Part shown: in pieces, positions 44,146 to 57,144 of the stretch
Numbering within the stretch: the stretch's first letter is position 1
How the letters are laid out: every line of letters begins with the position of its first letter
Source: Lepidonotus clava
Lineage: Eukaryota; Annelida; Polychaeta; Phyllodocida; Polynoidae
Length of the DNA stretch: 64,000 bases
NCBI GenBank assembly: GCA_936440205.1
Contig: OW387133.1
Location: 11,002,001-11,066,000 of the forward strand
Direction: 5' to 3'
Position numbers and translations under genes: made by a program
The notes under the pieces: generated by a model
What the model saw: the letters and a program-made list of their open reading frames with translations, nothing else
Databases searched by the model: none
What the model was told of the DNA's origin: nothing

Positions 44146-45395
44146 AATATTTTCAACACAACATTTTCTAGCAGGAAGAATGTTACTAGAATGTTTACCT
44201 AGTAAAAGGGACATAAAATGGACTAAGCCAATTCCATTCTGTATCCGAGACAGTGAAGCCTGGAAGGTTGGGGGCCTTGTATTAATTGTGTGCAAATCTT
44301 TTTCAGAAGCTTGATCCCAATCATCGAGACAGTTCAGTGGATAAGTATAGGGCCTACATCATTGTGATTAAAGAAATATAATTATTCAATGGCAAAACTT
44401 ACATATATAGATTCAATGAAACTTATGATATTTGTATATGATTTGAAGTTAGCACCATGACATGAACTATTTTGTGATATATATGAAACCTTTGATCAAT
44501 AAATATTACTATCAGTCAAACTAGTTGTGACTACACGTATAATACAAATTTCAGTGTTCATCTAATGAACAACTGACTGTCCTTTTTTTCTGTTAAAATT
44601 TAATCATGCTAATTAATAGTGTTTTATGTATTTTCATGTCACCTTTCTTTTTAGTAAATGGTACTTATGCTGAAATTGATTTCCAAAGCTGGGAACACTA
44701 ATCTTCATAATTCTACGGGATATACATATGTTTTCAGAACTAGGATGCTTGCAATGAACAAATGGCATTACAATACAAGACCGATTCTGCAAGCTGTATC
44801 ATATACAGCCAAAAGTTGAATACTGCTCAGCTTTAGATGGTTTCGCTGTGGACATATGTGTATGTGACTCTCGTCCAAATTGAAATTGTCAAAATTGCTT
44901 CTTTTATAAATATACTATAACATAGGAGTAATAAATAAAACAAAATATTAATAATATTACACTGTGTGAGTGTGTGTGTGTGTGTGTGTGTATTCATTTT
45001 TGTCTATTCCATCTTGTAGGAAATTGTCATAGCTGTCACACAGGTCAACATATATAATCCCGATCTGTAGTACTCCTAAAATACAGTGAGGTTGAAAACA
45101 GCCTTTTCCTCCCACATCCAGAACAAAATCTTGGGTTTGAGGGACATCTTTTCTCCACAGTTTGCCTTTTATCTTAATTCTGACCGAGTCAAACAGACGT
45201 ACAAACAGAAGACCAGCGAGCAGTGGGCCCGTGGCGGGTAGGAGAAGTTAGCTGACATGTTGATGTCAAGTCGTGTGGCGGCGGGCCCAGGTTGGAGGTC
45301 GTGCTGGCCAGGTAGGGGCGGCCCCCTTTGAAGTCCCAGATCACCTGTGTAAGCCACCGCGGCGGGCCCTTTGATGTGGCTCATCAGCGTCCTAT
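44146..45395. other. Intergenic, nothing coding identified
   Basis: AT-rich unique DNA with a (GT)n microsatellite at 44963-44991. The minus frame 45169-45492 (107 codons) partly overlaps repeat family A and is not a gene. Confidence 0.4.
44963..44991. repeat. (GT)n microsatellite
   Basis: About 14 GT units with one GA interruption near the left side. Confidence 0.9.
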
Positions 45396-45529
45396 ACACC
45401 TTTTTCACGAGTCTGCGCAGTGAACTGTCCCGTAGACGCCTTGATCCCAACACTTCCAGCCTTGGCCCATTGGAAGCCATATCCCAATACATCAGTTAGG
45501 GCATATTGCACTAGGAGAGCTCCACACTG
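45396..45529 (+). repeat. Dispersed repeat family A, 45-kb copy
   Basis: Similar to 2738-2878: CACCTTTTTCACGAGTCTGC, then GATCCCAACACTTCCAGCC and CATATCCCAATACATCAG. The repeat resumes after the inserted MITE with TTGAGAAAGGTCTATAT (45771 onward), matching TTGAAAAAGGTCTATAT at 2872 in the unoccupied copy. Confidence 0.7.
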
Positions 45530-45531
45530 TA

Positions 45532-45768
45532 GACTTTGTGCAGACGCTGTGACATGACCACTTTTTTAGATCACTATCTGATCTTTATGACCACATTGCC
45601 ATTAATAATAAAGACATTTTATAATGATTTACTATAATCATTTTAGATATACCTAGCATAACATGTATTTAATATGTTTGGCAAATGCGAATAATGATGA
45701 CTCTAAATTAATTGCCAATATGGTGCCTAGACCCTTTCAGGGTATTGTGACGTCACCTGCATAACGTC
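45532..45768 (+). mobile_element. TA-flanked MITE family B, copy 2
   Basis: 237 bp between TA dinucleotides (45530-45531 and 45769-45770). The ends GACTTTGTGCAGACGCTG and (inward from the right) GACGTTATGCAGGTGACG are inverted. It carries TGACGTCA at 45748-45755 and the family's CCAATATGG motif. It sits inside repeat family A, whose copy at 2.8 kb lacks it. TA duplication and size suggest a Tc1/mariner-derived MITE. Confidence 0.75.
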
Positions 45769-45789
45769 TATTGAGAAAGGTCTATATCC

Positions 45790-48700
45790 CATCTTTGTGC
45801 ATGTCGGCTATGATGAAGTGATCCGTGACGCACTCCATCTGATCCGTCAGCCAAAGCAACCATTCGTTACACATTTATAATGGAATATGTTTCTACATAT
45901 TTTCTTTATTGTAATTTTACAACAATAGTTTGATATATCTTAAATGATTTCTACCTTAAGGGTGATGCTAGTCGTTCATTATTTGTGAAGTGAGTTGGGA
46001 CTGAACAGCCGCACTGGACGGCAGGAATGAGAAGGGTTATGTTTAGTCAGGGGAGACATGCCAAGGCTGTCGTATGCGTAAACGCACACAGAGGGCGTTG
46101 TCAGCTCAGGTACAAACAGGTGTATTCCAATAATGGTGCCTCGCAGGAAAAAACCTAGCAAATATGCCTCTTAAGGAGAACCGTGTAATGCTTTCGAAAA
46201 CAATTCCAGATACCATTATATGAAAGATATGTTTGTTCAGCTTTACTTTGAGTCTGAACTATAGGTAGACCTACTAATTCGTTCTTAAATTTACATTGAC
46301 TATGTATAATTGTATCATGTACATGTGTTAGTTTTTTCACCACGCTGCAATAATAGTTATTCCTGATAATGGAAAATAGGATCATTAAATATACTGTAAA
46401 TGTTTATAGGCCTGACAGCGGAAAGTGCAATTTGGAATACCTATTTGGGCTATCTTCTCATTTCTATAAGATTTTGACTTCACAAACAAATATAACATAT
46501 CACAAGACTGTGCTTATTTGTATAAGTAACATGAAATATACATGAACTCATCCATAATGATGTCTTTTTGAAATGCTTTATATTGAATCTGTCATAAGTT
46601 TCTTGGATTTTGTTACCATGCAGGCTGCATTTGAGAAACCGCTGTCGCTGTGCACCTCTTTTCAGTTTTTTAAGTTGTGAAAGCTGAATGGCGCTATGAA
46701 AAAGGCACTTCTTCCGAATGACTTTGCAATGACTGGCAAATAATGGTACTTTTCTTGGGCCGACGGCGGGCTGCTGGTGCTGGAGCTGGTAATTGTTTCC
46801 AGACGAGGGATCCCGTATCTCACGGGGGACTACAAGCCCGGGTTGTGTTAGAGCAATGTCAACAGCCAGTTTGGGATCCCGTGAAACCCGACCTGCCCAG
46901 TTGGAGTGGACTTGTTTGGGAGCAAACAGTGGCCGAGGCACACAGTTGCCACCTCGGGGGCCGCAGTTGTTGTGGCCACACTTTCAGCCCTTCTACCAAC
47001 TTTATTCACGGTCAGGTGTATGGTTTCATTATTTCGCTTTGCTGCTAAACACGCCCGGGTATATGTACACCGCCGCCTCTATACCACTCACAAATGGGTG
47101 AGTCGCCAGAAGTCCAAAAGTCGCGCGGTATGAATGAACTAAGGCGTCTGGGACTAAAATTTCAGAAGTCGACTTCTTTACCTGAGACGTGCTCTGGGTG
47201 GCAGAGCGGCCCCCCAGAAATTTGGGCAGCTTTCTTTGGCGGGTTCCCTGGCCACCCTTGCTTTCCGTGCACGCTGGGCTCGCCTGTTTACTATTGCATT
47301 ATGAATGACGGAGTTAGCAGTCTGACATCGGGCCGCGTTTAGCATTTTGGTCAAGTCGGTGGGTTTACATGCGAGATAATCTCTCTATTTGACTTCAGGT
47401 CAGCCGGGTACAACTATGATAATGTCGCCATTTCAGGCGCCTAACGTTTAAAGTCTTATATAGGCACATGGTAAAAAGCACTTCTCCAAACAACAATGTC
47501 GAGTCGTAAACACACGACCTGACAATTCTGCCAGTCACCCATCAGAAAGCGGACAAGATGAGGTCCCCGCTCTGTCTTAAACTGACACTTATGCCCCATG
47601 CTTCTTTTAGTCTCTGCTCGTGTGTGCAATACATCGTGAATAGATGGCAGAAAATACTCGCTCCCACGCGAAATAAATCTGATTTACCAGCCTGCACGGG
47701 TATTTTACACTGTCCTTCGTACTAAGGGCTGAATTCATGATTCATGTGTCTTTAAGATACTGATGATTCAAAAGAATTACATGTATTAGGGTTGCTTTTG
47801 TATTATTCTTGTTTTCAGGTAGCGCAAACGCGACATCATCGGTCCTCTTTAAACCAGCTATAGCAGTCAGAAAAGGGTGTTTGGTGAATGCTTACTTGGC
47901 CATGATTAAGTATATCAACACAAACATAAATTGTTTATACACAGTCATCATTTGAAAAAGAGCACATCGCATTTCAATCGCTAAATTTGAATATATGTTT
48001 AAATCTAAACGAAGTGAATCATCATATCGGATCTGTGTTAAGGATCAGAAGCCACAAAGCTCCATATCTCTGCAGGAGAAAATAGGTTGTGTACATTTAT
48101 ATTACATTATGAGAACCACACTTGAGAAGCACACATCACCCGACACATCACTATCGTGTGGAACATAATATTATTATCTTTTATGGATGTGGCATATACA
48201 TAAATACATATATATATCTATCATCTAAGTCAATATGTATAACTGTAGCTATTGCCAAAGTCAAAGTACATGACTAAATGTTTTTTACTTCTCAGAGAAT
48301 TATCTATCCTTCCAAATCAATAACCTATAGTATCAACGCAAGCAGCTTGGTTTACATCTGTGTAACCAAAAATGCTACTTTTACGGGAGAAAAATGTTTG
48401 ATCACAGTGAAGTTGCTTTTCTACATCTAAAACTAGAAATCAAAATTAAAAGCAATTGCATTACATAGGTCTAGGCAACATGGGAAAAGAAAAACCATAT
48501 TTCTATTTGATTTTTTTCCCTGAACAAATCAATGAAATCCCATTATGTATAATCTTGATATATCAAGGTATGATAGGTCTGCTTCTCAGCTATTACATTT
48601 ATGTATTTTCATTGTGTTGTTTTTCAACAGGCATCTAACACATGTTGGTACTCTCATTTGCAATACACGAAACAGATACATCAGGAAGCAAAGTAAGCAA

Positions 48701-51700
48701 TAATCATTTGTCGAAAAAACACAACTTTATTCATTTCTCTCGATCAATCCATGAATTCTGCAGCCTATGTGGAAAAAGAACAGCTGATACACCCATTCAG
48801 GGGGAACTAATGAAACAGCAGGAATTTAATGAACTAGTCCTTAGCCGGTAGTCATTACCACATAAATGGCCTACTGGCGTTAGTCGTGGGATTTCACAGG
48901 ACGTTTAGGCCTCACTTTAGGCCCTGTCAACCCCAGGGCTGTCAACCTACCCATAGTCTTTTTCCAAGCCCATTCACCAGCCGGTGTCCTATTCCAGCCT
49001 GTTACCCGAACCGTATTAAAACCTATCATTCAGCTCATCTCAATCTAGATAACGCCCTCCCGGGGAAGTGTGAATGAAATTAAAGCGTTTGGCTGAACGG
49101 TGGGGGAACAAGGGCAGGTGTGGCGAACTATATCCCGCCGCGTAGGAGGCACCATGGGGGTGGGAAGGGAGGAGTTGGGTCAGCGGTCCGCAGCACCGCC
49201 CGATCCCATGCAGGTATTCTTACATCGTCTTGTGGGGAGCTTTTCTTTTTATCGGGGCATAATTGTCAAGCAAGTGATATCGGATATCGGGTGCGCGTTT
49301 GCCTATTTACCCTGGGCCGTTTTTGAATATCCATGCCCTTGGCCCATGTAGCTGTATTCACATGGTGAACAAGTAGCCCGCCCTAATTGTGGGTAATTCT
49401 AGTTTTGTATGGCTTGGTGCTGACGTTCACACACCTCCCTGGTCCGCCCCCAAAACCCTGACCGTGAACAGTAAATATTCCAATGTGGTTTGATATGCAT
49501 AATATTGCAGTAAGTTTGTGTATGGCCTATCCCTTGTTGACTTGTGCAACGCTTGGTAATTTCAAACATAACAATATTATAACGTTGGATAGGATGCACA
49601 TCATTAGTTTATAATTACACTACATCCACAATAGTATCCTTATTTCACAGGCGTCAGCCATCTGTCAATGGATGCGATAAATACCATACCTTAAATTTGA
49701 TGTTGGTTTTCATTCAGCTGTAACTCTTTGCTGATATAAGCCTTTTGGTGCAACAGTCGGACTAGCATATAGAAAATGTATTGTAGTTTAGTATCACTAT
49801 CAGGAATTACAAAATATATTTATAAGATTAGTTTAGGGCTTTGGGATTTTGTATTGGCACATAGGGGACTTTCCATTAAGTATGTACACATCAAGGGGGG
49901 TCCGAAATATTAGACCCATGCGCAAAGAAATGTTGACTTATTCAACTTTGTCCAGCCATTTATGAAGCATGTAAAACACATCATAGGAACTCTAAATTCA
50001 TTACTTGGATGACTGAGGATGTAGAAGACATCATAGTGTTTCTTTTAAGTGGTCATATAATATTATAGACCAGTTTTTCATGATTTGATGCTCAAAAGAC
50101 CATTCAAATCACGAATTAGCACATTTAACAACCAAATCCTCTGGTAAATCTCCATAGGGAATCTCTGAAAACGATCAATTTTATACATAACAGCCACTAA
50201 CATTATATACCATTGTTATCTCAAAGTGATGATAGATGTGCTAAATGTATTGACATGTAACAAATATTACATTCTTTCTATAGAGCCTCAAATCAGATTG
50301 TAGCACTTAATTGTAAAAGTTTTTTTCCATTTTTCAGACTTTAGTTCTAAATAGAATGTTTTCATTCTATGACATGTTTTGTAAAACCAGTCCAGATTGA
50401 TTAAGTTATGCTAGTTTGAAAAAAAATCCCTTTTCCATAACTTAGAAAGTCACCATTTCTTGGTGCATAGGTCTATTTTTTATATAGTACAAATCAAATT
50501 GCAGTTGTTTTGAATTAATGTCCCAGTCATAACAACTATATCAGTAAATTGTATATACTGGTATAGAGGCACACTTATCCAAACAGGGAAATTTGCAGGT
50601 ATACTGCATAGCTGAGAATGTGTAAATATTGCCTTACTTTGAATATCATATATAGTGAGAACATGCAGCCAGGTCCCGTCTAAAATATCATACAATGGCA
50701 ACACATAAACTTCATTTCAAGATCAAAAATACAAGACAAACTTCAACTGCTATTCTAGCTAGAAGAGTTAAAAGTGGTCTCCTTTGTAAGATTAACATTT
50801 TTATCTAAAAACAAGCCTCAACCAACTGTTGGGATTCTTTATGCTATTTTGAGATGACAATGACACAGCATTTGCTGATCTCAGGATGACAATAGCTCGG
50901 CACGTATGTTTTCATTTCTGAGAAGTGTTTGGATGCTTAGACCTCGTTTTGGCGGCGAGCATTGTGTTTCAAATCTCCCCCTATCACTTTAAACTGTTTT
51001 TCAGTGATACACAATGATATAAGCGTATGGAGGTTTTGGGATACTTAAATCATACTCAATTTATCGCAACTATGACAGAACGATCCTTTCAGCAGCAATT
51101 GTCTAAATTCAGAGCAAAAATAATATTAATAGTTTTCTGTGCAATTGGTTGACAATCATTTCAAGCAAATCTAACCTTATCCCCATCCAGCAATTGTTTC
51201 TTTTGCGGTGAATCTTATAGCCCAAAGAGAAAGACTAACGGTATCGTATGAAGGCTTGGTTTAAGGGGGCCCGACCCTTTTGTATGTACTCCTATCCCCC
51301 TCCTGTCTCCCCCTGTCCCCCATCCTCCCCCTGCAGACATCCCCCTCCTGCCGGCCCCTGTCCGCGCCAGTCCCCGACCTGCTAAAGAATTCCACTGCTG
51401 ACACAGGCCGACTGCGCTACCAACTTACCCGAAATAAGGCATGTATGTATATATTCTTTACGAGTGTGCATATACTGCGTGCCCTGACCGGGGTTAGGGG
51501 GCTGTCAGTCACTGTCAGAGTGGAGGTGGGCCCACTTGGGGCCGGCTTTGTGTACCTAATGCTATGTGTCTGCGACGCTTTGTTAAAATAACGTTGGTGA
51601 ACAGCGCCTGGGAAAATATTGACTGTCTTCGTCGAGTCAATATTTGTAATCTACAGGCACAATGATGACTTATGACACGAGCGTTCTGCGCCCGGATGAA

Positions 51701-53128
51701 CAATTGCACATTCAACATTGAAAATGTTTTGACTTTTGTATATTGACAGTTGTGGGATGAAAACGGGGCGATCGAGTTTCAGAGCAACGAGTGTTGAAAG
51801 GCGGATGGTCGAGGGGGTGAGTAAGTAAAAGCGCTAAATTTCCCTTAAGTGCATCTCCTACAAATCTTGGTGGATAAAGAAGCAAGTGGGACGTTTGCCA
51901 GTGCCTACTGTCCACTGAAAATCCACCAGGGAAAGTGGGAAGATGAAAAATGCCCATGAATGAGCGAGCACACAATGGACGTTTATCCCAAGTCATGTAG
52001 GTTTCAACACGAAATCTACAGCACTTGTTGTTCACTTATTTGTTCTGCTTGAATCGAACGCTACGCCAAAGCCCACAATCTACAAATATTGTCCTTGGTA
52101 GCGAAGTTTCCCTTGAACAAACAAAAACAGGACTGAGAGGGAGGAGACGTTTTTAAGAAAGTTGGATTTTCCCGTCGGTGTGTGACTGCTGCCTGGCGCA
52201 GAAAAGACCCCTTTTCCCAGCACTAAGCCTGAGGCCTGCGCATATTACTGGTAAGAAAGGAGAGGGGAGCATTTCTGTTCTCTGTGAACCTGTGGCACCA
52301 ATCTTTAGCTTAAACATCCGACGGTTTTTGCAATCACTTGACTTTGAACCACAATGGCTGCTTAGGGCGGGGGCCGGGTGGCGGCGTTTGGTATGCTTGT
52401 AGAACGCTGACCCGTGTTGAACGGCCCAGATCAGCCCCCCTACGTTTCTACACCACCCCGACCACCCCTACATACCCCCAACCACACCTGTACCTCTACA
52501 GGCCTATACCAGCCCCAGCCCTCCTCCTAATCCACCACCCACTAAGCCCATTGTTCTCCATCTCTCACTTCTACCACCAGGTGTCCTTGCGAACACCTAG
52601 GTCAATCCGTTCTAAAATATACCCCGATCCCTTATTGTTGTCTCTTCGTGCATTTCGCCGGGCTCTCTTGATTAATTGCACAACGGGTTCATTATGCATT
52701 CTATTTCCTATTTACCTTAAGCAAAAACGGAAGAAACATCTAAAGCATTTACGTTTTGTTTGGCAGTTTTAATAGGACGACAAAAACGACAATGCATGTG
52801 ATCAAATAGGCTCTATGTATTTTGTAAAACCAATATTTGATTTCATGACAATTTAGTTCATGAAAATATAATATCCTGTTGTCATTCTAATTTTTGTTCT
52901 TTATGAAAGTTTTGAATAATGAGACTACCAACAGGAGAATTAATCCAGAAGGCAATGGCCTAGGGCAATACCATTTTACCTGAACAAATTAACAACAGAT
53001 ACAAAAGTATTTGTTTCGACAGGTGGAATCACTTTCCATCCTCATTACTGCCGATAGGTGCTAACCCCTTTTCAACTACTCAAACGGTGCACTGCCAGCC
53101 CAGCGCAGCCCCCCCCCCCCAGGGGGGG
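45790..53128. other. Intergenic, nothing coding identified
   Basis: No supportable gene in 7 kb. Frames up to 153 codons (minus 46480-46941, plus 52338-52772) have no domain. The block 46740-47340 is GC-rich high-complexity DNA that stands out from AT-rich surroundings and could be regulatory; 49080-49350 and 51270-51560 are smaller examples. The remainder is AT-rich. Confidence 0.35.
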
Positions 53129-53582
53129 AGGGGGTACTCCACTAGGGTTTGGATACTCAGTGCAAAACCGACTCTGAGAGCTGTGGCTATAATTATAGAC
53201 AGGAGAAAGGGCTGCTTTCACTGACCAGACAACTCTAAAAAAGGAGGTGGGGGGTTGTCAAGGTTTACTGTCTTGTTAGGGATATATAGGATAGCTTTTG
53301 TATTTTGAAGAAAGCATCACGAGCCTAATTTAGGCTGTTCAAATCCATTTACATGCATAAGGTTATTTGTATAAATAGTGTTGTCTTTGAAGAATAATGC
53401 TCATTACATTTGTTTTGGTGAAAAAAGAAGCACCTGTAGTGAAAACAATGGGCTCTCCCTTGACATCTCAGAAAACTGCGGTCTGTAAACTCACATACAG
53501 GAATTGCACAAAGCTGTCATAGCACGAAATCAGGAGCGGTAGTTTTGCAGTGGGATCAAAGAGTCAGTAACCCCCCCCCCCC
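53129..53582. mobile_element. GGGGGTACTC MITE family C, copy 2
   Basis: About 450 bp, matching 40964-41460 from GGGGGTACTCCACTAGG through TCTTTGAAGAATAATGCTCA to GCAGTGGGATCAAAGAGTCA. The inverted ends are somewhat more worn than in copy 1. The two copies differ at many positions, so family activity is not recent. Confidence 0.8.
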
Positions 53583-55986
53583 CACCCCACCCCCCGAGCT
53601 CAGTCCCCACCTTCCCACCGGTGGTGGCGGTGGTGCCGGGTGGTGGTGCCGGTGGTGCCGGGTGATGCGGGCCTCGGGGGTGCTGGTGACAGAGTCCAGT
53701 ATACACGAGGCAATTTTTGCAGCCGTCGGAGGGGCGCATTTAACACCTGTAACGTGAGAGCGGCTGGCAGTAAGACAACACCTGGATCAGGTAGCTGATG
53801 ACGGCAACTGATCCATTATGACGGCGGGGGCGGACTGGGGGGAGGTGGGCAGGGGGTGGGGGTGCAGGGTGGGGGACATGTAGGGACAGGCACAAGTACA
53901 TGTACCTCTAGGGCTTTACCCCTCTCCTGGTGCCGTGTATGCGTGAGTGTGTCCATATGCCCAGGCACTGAACAACTAAATTTGTCCACCCCTAATGCAT
54001 GTGGTAATAATATGGCATTATCCAAAATCCCTGCCAGTTAGGCATCTGGGGGATACTAGATTTCCAAATGAAAAGAAATTCTAAGCAAGGCGATTGGCCA
54101 GCCAACTGAAAGTCAATAGTATATAAAGAATATTGCTTTTCAGTCAAATTACAATACGTGGAAGATATTAAAAATGTTGCAATCAAATTACAATACATAG
54201 AAGACATTAAATGTTACACTTAAATCTATTACTGATACTGATATTGATATTTCCTTTAAAAGGGAAAGGCCTGGGGAAAATATTGCGTTGAATCTAAATG
54301 CATAGAACAATATCCGCATTTCCATCGTTGAATTGATTTTTGACTCTGAAAATGGTATGTGCCTGTGAACACCAGCCTGTTTGTATCAGTTAATAAAAGT
54401 AATTACTCACGGTGGTTAGGAGAGTTGGGGGGCAAAACGCGTGTCTGTCGGGGGGAGGGGGGTGCTCGAGGTGTGCAGCCTCAGGTGCATGTTGTGTGGG
54501 GTATAAGAGGTCAGTAGGAGTTGTTGGAAAGGGTGTGCCTGGAGAAAATTTGTACATCATTTAAGTGAACAGGAAGTTTCTTTAATTACTCCAAAACTTG
54601 TATTTACAGAACACCTGCCAGGAGAAGAATTTGTATGATGAGCAGATCACGAGTGATTGGAGTATTTCATAAAAATGATATTTGACGTTTTGAAATCTAT
54701 TGATCCTTCTTGATCTGCTCATCTCGTGTATCCTTATAGGTTTTGAGATGGTGGTCCTACAGGTGGCCAGGTATCGTAACCACATACACAACTCTCTTCT
54801 TCTCCACGCCGTGTCGCCTCAGTCGGTCGGGTTGCCTAGGTAAACATGTGGCAGCATTTTCCTCCAGGGTCTGTTCTACGGGTCTATTCTACAGTTCCAC
54901 TGAAGTGTGAAATTTTTATAGACGTCTGTTCTATATGTTACGATGAAGTTCTCTGATGATGTGCTTAACACCTATACTGTTATAAACTACCGTTAGTGAT
55001 ATTATAATTATGTGCTGTGCTGTTGTCCTTTGCTGAGACGAATTAAATTTGATATGTAAGCACATGGTGTCAGATTTCCATATAAATACATGCATTTTGA
55101 TTGATTGGATAGGCTTTTGTGTATGTCTAAAACGTTATCATTTATCATCCACTATGATTACATCATATCTAGCGTTCGTTATTAGGTCACCTAGACCTAT
55201 TTAGATTAGGTTAAAATGTCATCATAAAGATAAATTCAATATATTATATGTCACCATGATGTAATTCAATATTTACATGTGATCATGAGTACCATATGGA
55301 AGTTAGCGTTATGTGATACACTCTAGCTTTGCCTCTGAAGAAGTCCCAGTAGATGTTAGTCTTTGTTAAGATGACACCTTTATCAGGTCTCACTATAGTA
55401 AATATATAGTAACTTGCCTGTTTCTACCTTTATCAGGTCTCACTATAGTAAATGTACAGTGACTCGCCTCTTTCCGGTAGTGACTCAGAGCCCTGGGCGA
55501 TGATTGGCTCCCTGTGGCTCGTCGGGAGACAGTCAATGGCCAGTCAATACAGGTCACCGTCGATGGCCGCATGCCACCACAGAATCAATAGGTCGCATTG
55601 TCGTCTGCTCCAAGTGTCAGGAAGTCACATTGATGGAGGATGCATCCATTATCGCTCATTGAAGGCGTACCATAATGTTAATACTAATGGTAACTCTCGG
55701 AATGTTGTTTTGTGACGCTAAGTGAAAAATTAGAGAGATGGCGATGAAGCATTTTGTCGCAAATTTGTTGTTGCTGAATTGGCTTTTCAGCATCCAAACA
55801 CGTCAGCCTTGGAGAAGGATTAATATTCTAATAAAAGATTGCTTCAACACATATATACGTAATATTAAAGTAAAAATGTAGTTTTAAACTCTAGTTTGTG
55901 AAGGACGCTTTCTGATTATTACCATGTCAGAATCTTATTATGGCATATTTTCAGATTAAAGTAGCACATGTTATCCTACGTCCGTT

Positions 55987-56037
<51 letters not shown>

Positions 56038-56878
56038 CGCGGTGTATCCTATGATCCAGAGACTTGTGCTTCTTCGACGAATTGCTTGTCCCACAAGAAC
56101 TGGCATATTCTAGTTTCTTACTAGGTCCTGCGCACTGCAATTTATATCATACGAGACATTTTACGGTTCAAATAATCAACGTTCCGTACGTTACCTGCGC
56201 GCATATCCCTTGCTGATATCAACTCTTTAATATTCCGGTAACCCGACCCTGTAGTGCGCGTATAGCCGCAGTTCTAAGTCACGGCCAATACAGTACACAG
56301 TATCATGCACGGGTCTAGTATATCAAAGCCTGCAACGGGGGGTTCTGTTTTCAATGGAGCATGGGCTGTATAACCAAACCTCCTTTTTTCAGTGTTGATC
56401 TCGGGCTGGGTGAGGTGAGTTTTCTTTGGGCGGCGGACCGACCACCAGCTGTTCTTGTACAGTCGTCAGGTGGTGAGGGTACTGTTGGGTTGGGTTGTGC
56501 CGAATTTGAAACCGAACACCTGGGGTTGCGCGGCCCATTCCGTCCTCCTGGCATCACGCAGGTAATTCTCCCACCCACGGATAGCTGATTTACAATAGTT
56601 TAGGTACCTCCAGGTCAAATTTGATTTTTTCATACTAAAACACGTAGAGAATATACAAATAATTGACATATTTTCTATCCGTAATGGATAAGTTTTCGAA
56701 CCAACTTAAAAATATTAAGTACGTATATAGACACAAATTGGAAGAACATGGATTGCTAGTTTTTCATTGTGGTAAACCAAGAAAACTGCTATTATCAATG
56801 AAAAATTATATACATGTGACTTGCCTACATATTTCCCAGCATGCATCTTGATCAAGGCTAGTCTGCTGGTAAAATATA
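53583..56878. other. Intergenic, nothing coding identified
   Basis: G/C-rich simple sequence at 53580-53660 and 53820-53880 produces spurious proline- or glycine-rich frames. A 29-bp phrase (TTTATCAGGTCTCACTATAG, then TAAAT) is repeated at about 55379 and 55430. An (AT)n microsatellite lies at 55989-56033. No gene. Confidence 0.4.
55989..56033. repeat. (AT)n microsatellite
   Basis: About 22 pure AT units. Confidence 0.95.
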
Positions 56879-57142
56879 GACGTTGTGCAAATGACGTCAC
56901 ATCTCTGAAAATGTGCTGGCCGCCATACTGATGATCACCTAATCATATTCATTATTCCCAATTCTGGACCATTTAAAACAAATACTTATGCAAAAATGTA
57001 TCTATACAAACTCCCTGACTCATAATCAAAAGTAATCATGAATCAGAATATATAAATTTAGAACTTTTGTATGGCCATGTGGTCATGATTACCACGTGGT
57101 GATCACCAAAATGAGATCACATGACCACGTCCGCACAAGGTC
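56879..57142 (-). mobile_element. TA-flanked MITE family B, copy 3
   Basis: 264 bp between TA dinucleotides. The ends GACGTTGTGCAAATGACG and (inward from the right) GACCTTGTGCGGACGTGG are inverted. It contains TGACGTCA at 56892-56899. The family's GCCATATTGG-type motif appears near the left end in reverse orientation, so this copy is reversed relative to those at 6 and 45 kb. Confidence 0.75.
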
Positions 57143-57144
57143 TA

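Noticed and set aside
46480-46941. 153-codon minus-strand gene
   Set aside because: No domain; it begins in a GC-rich island and continues into AT-rich DNA with low-quality composition.
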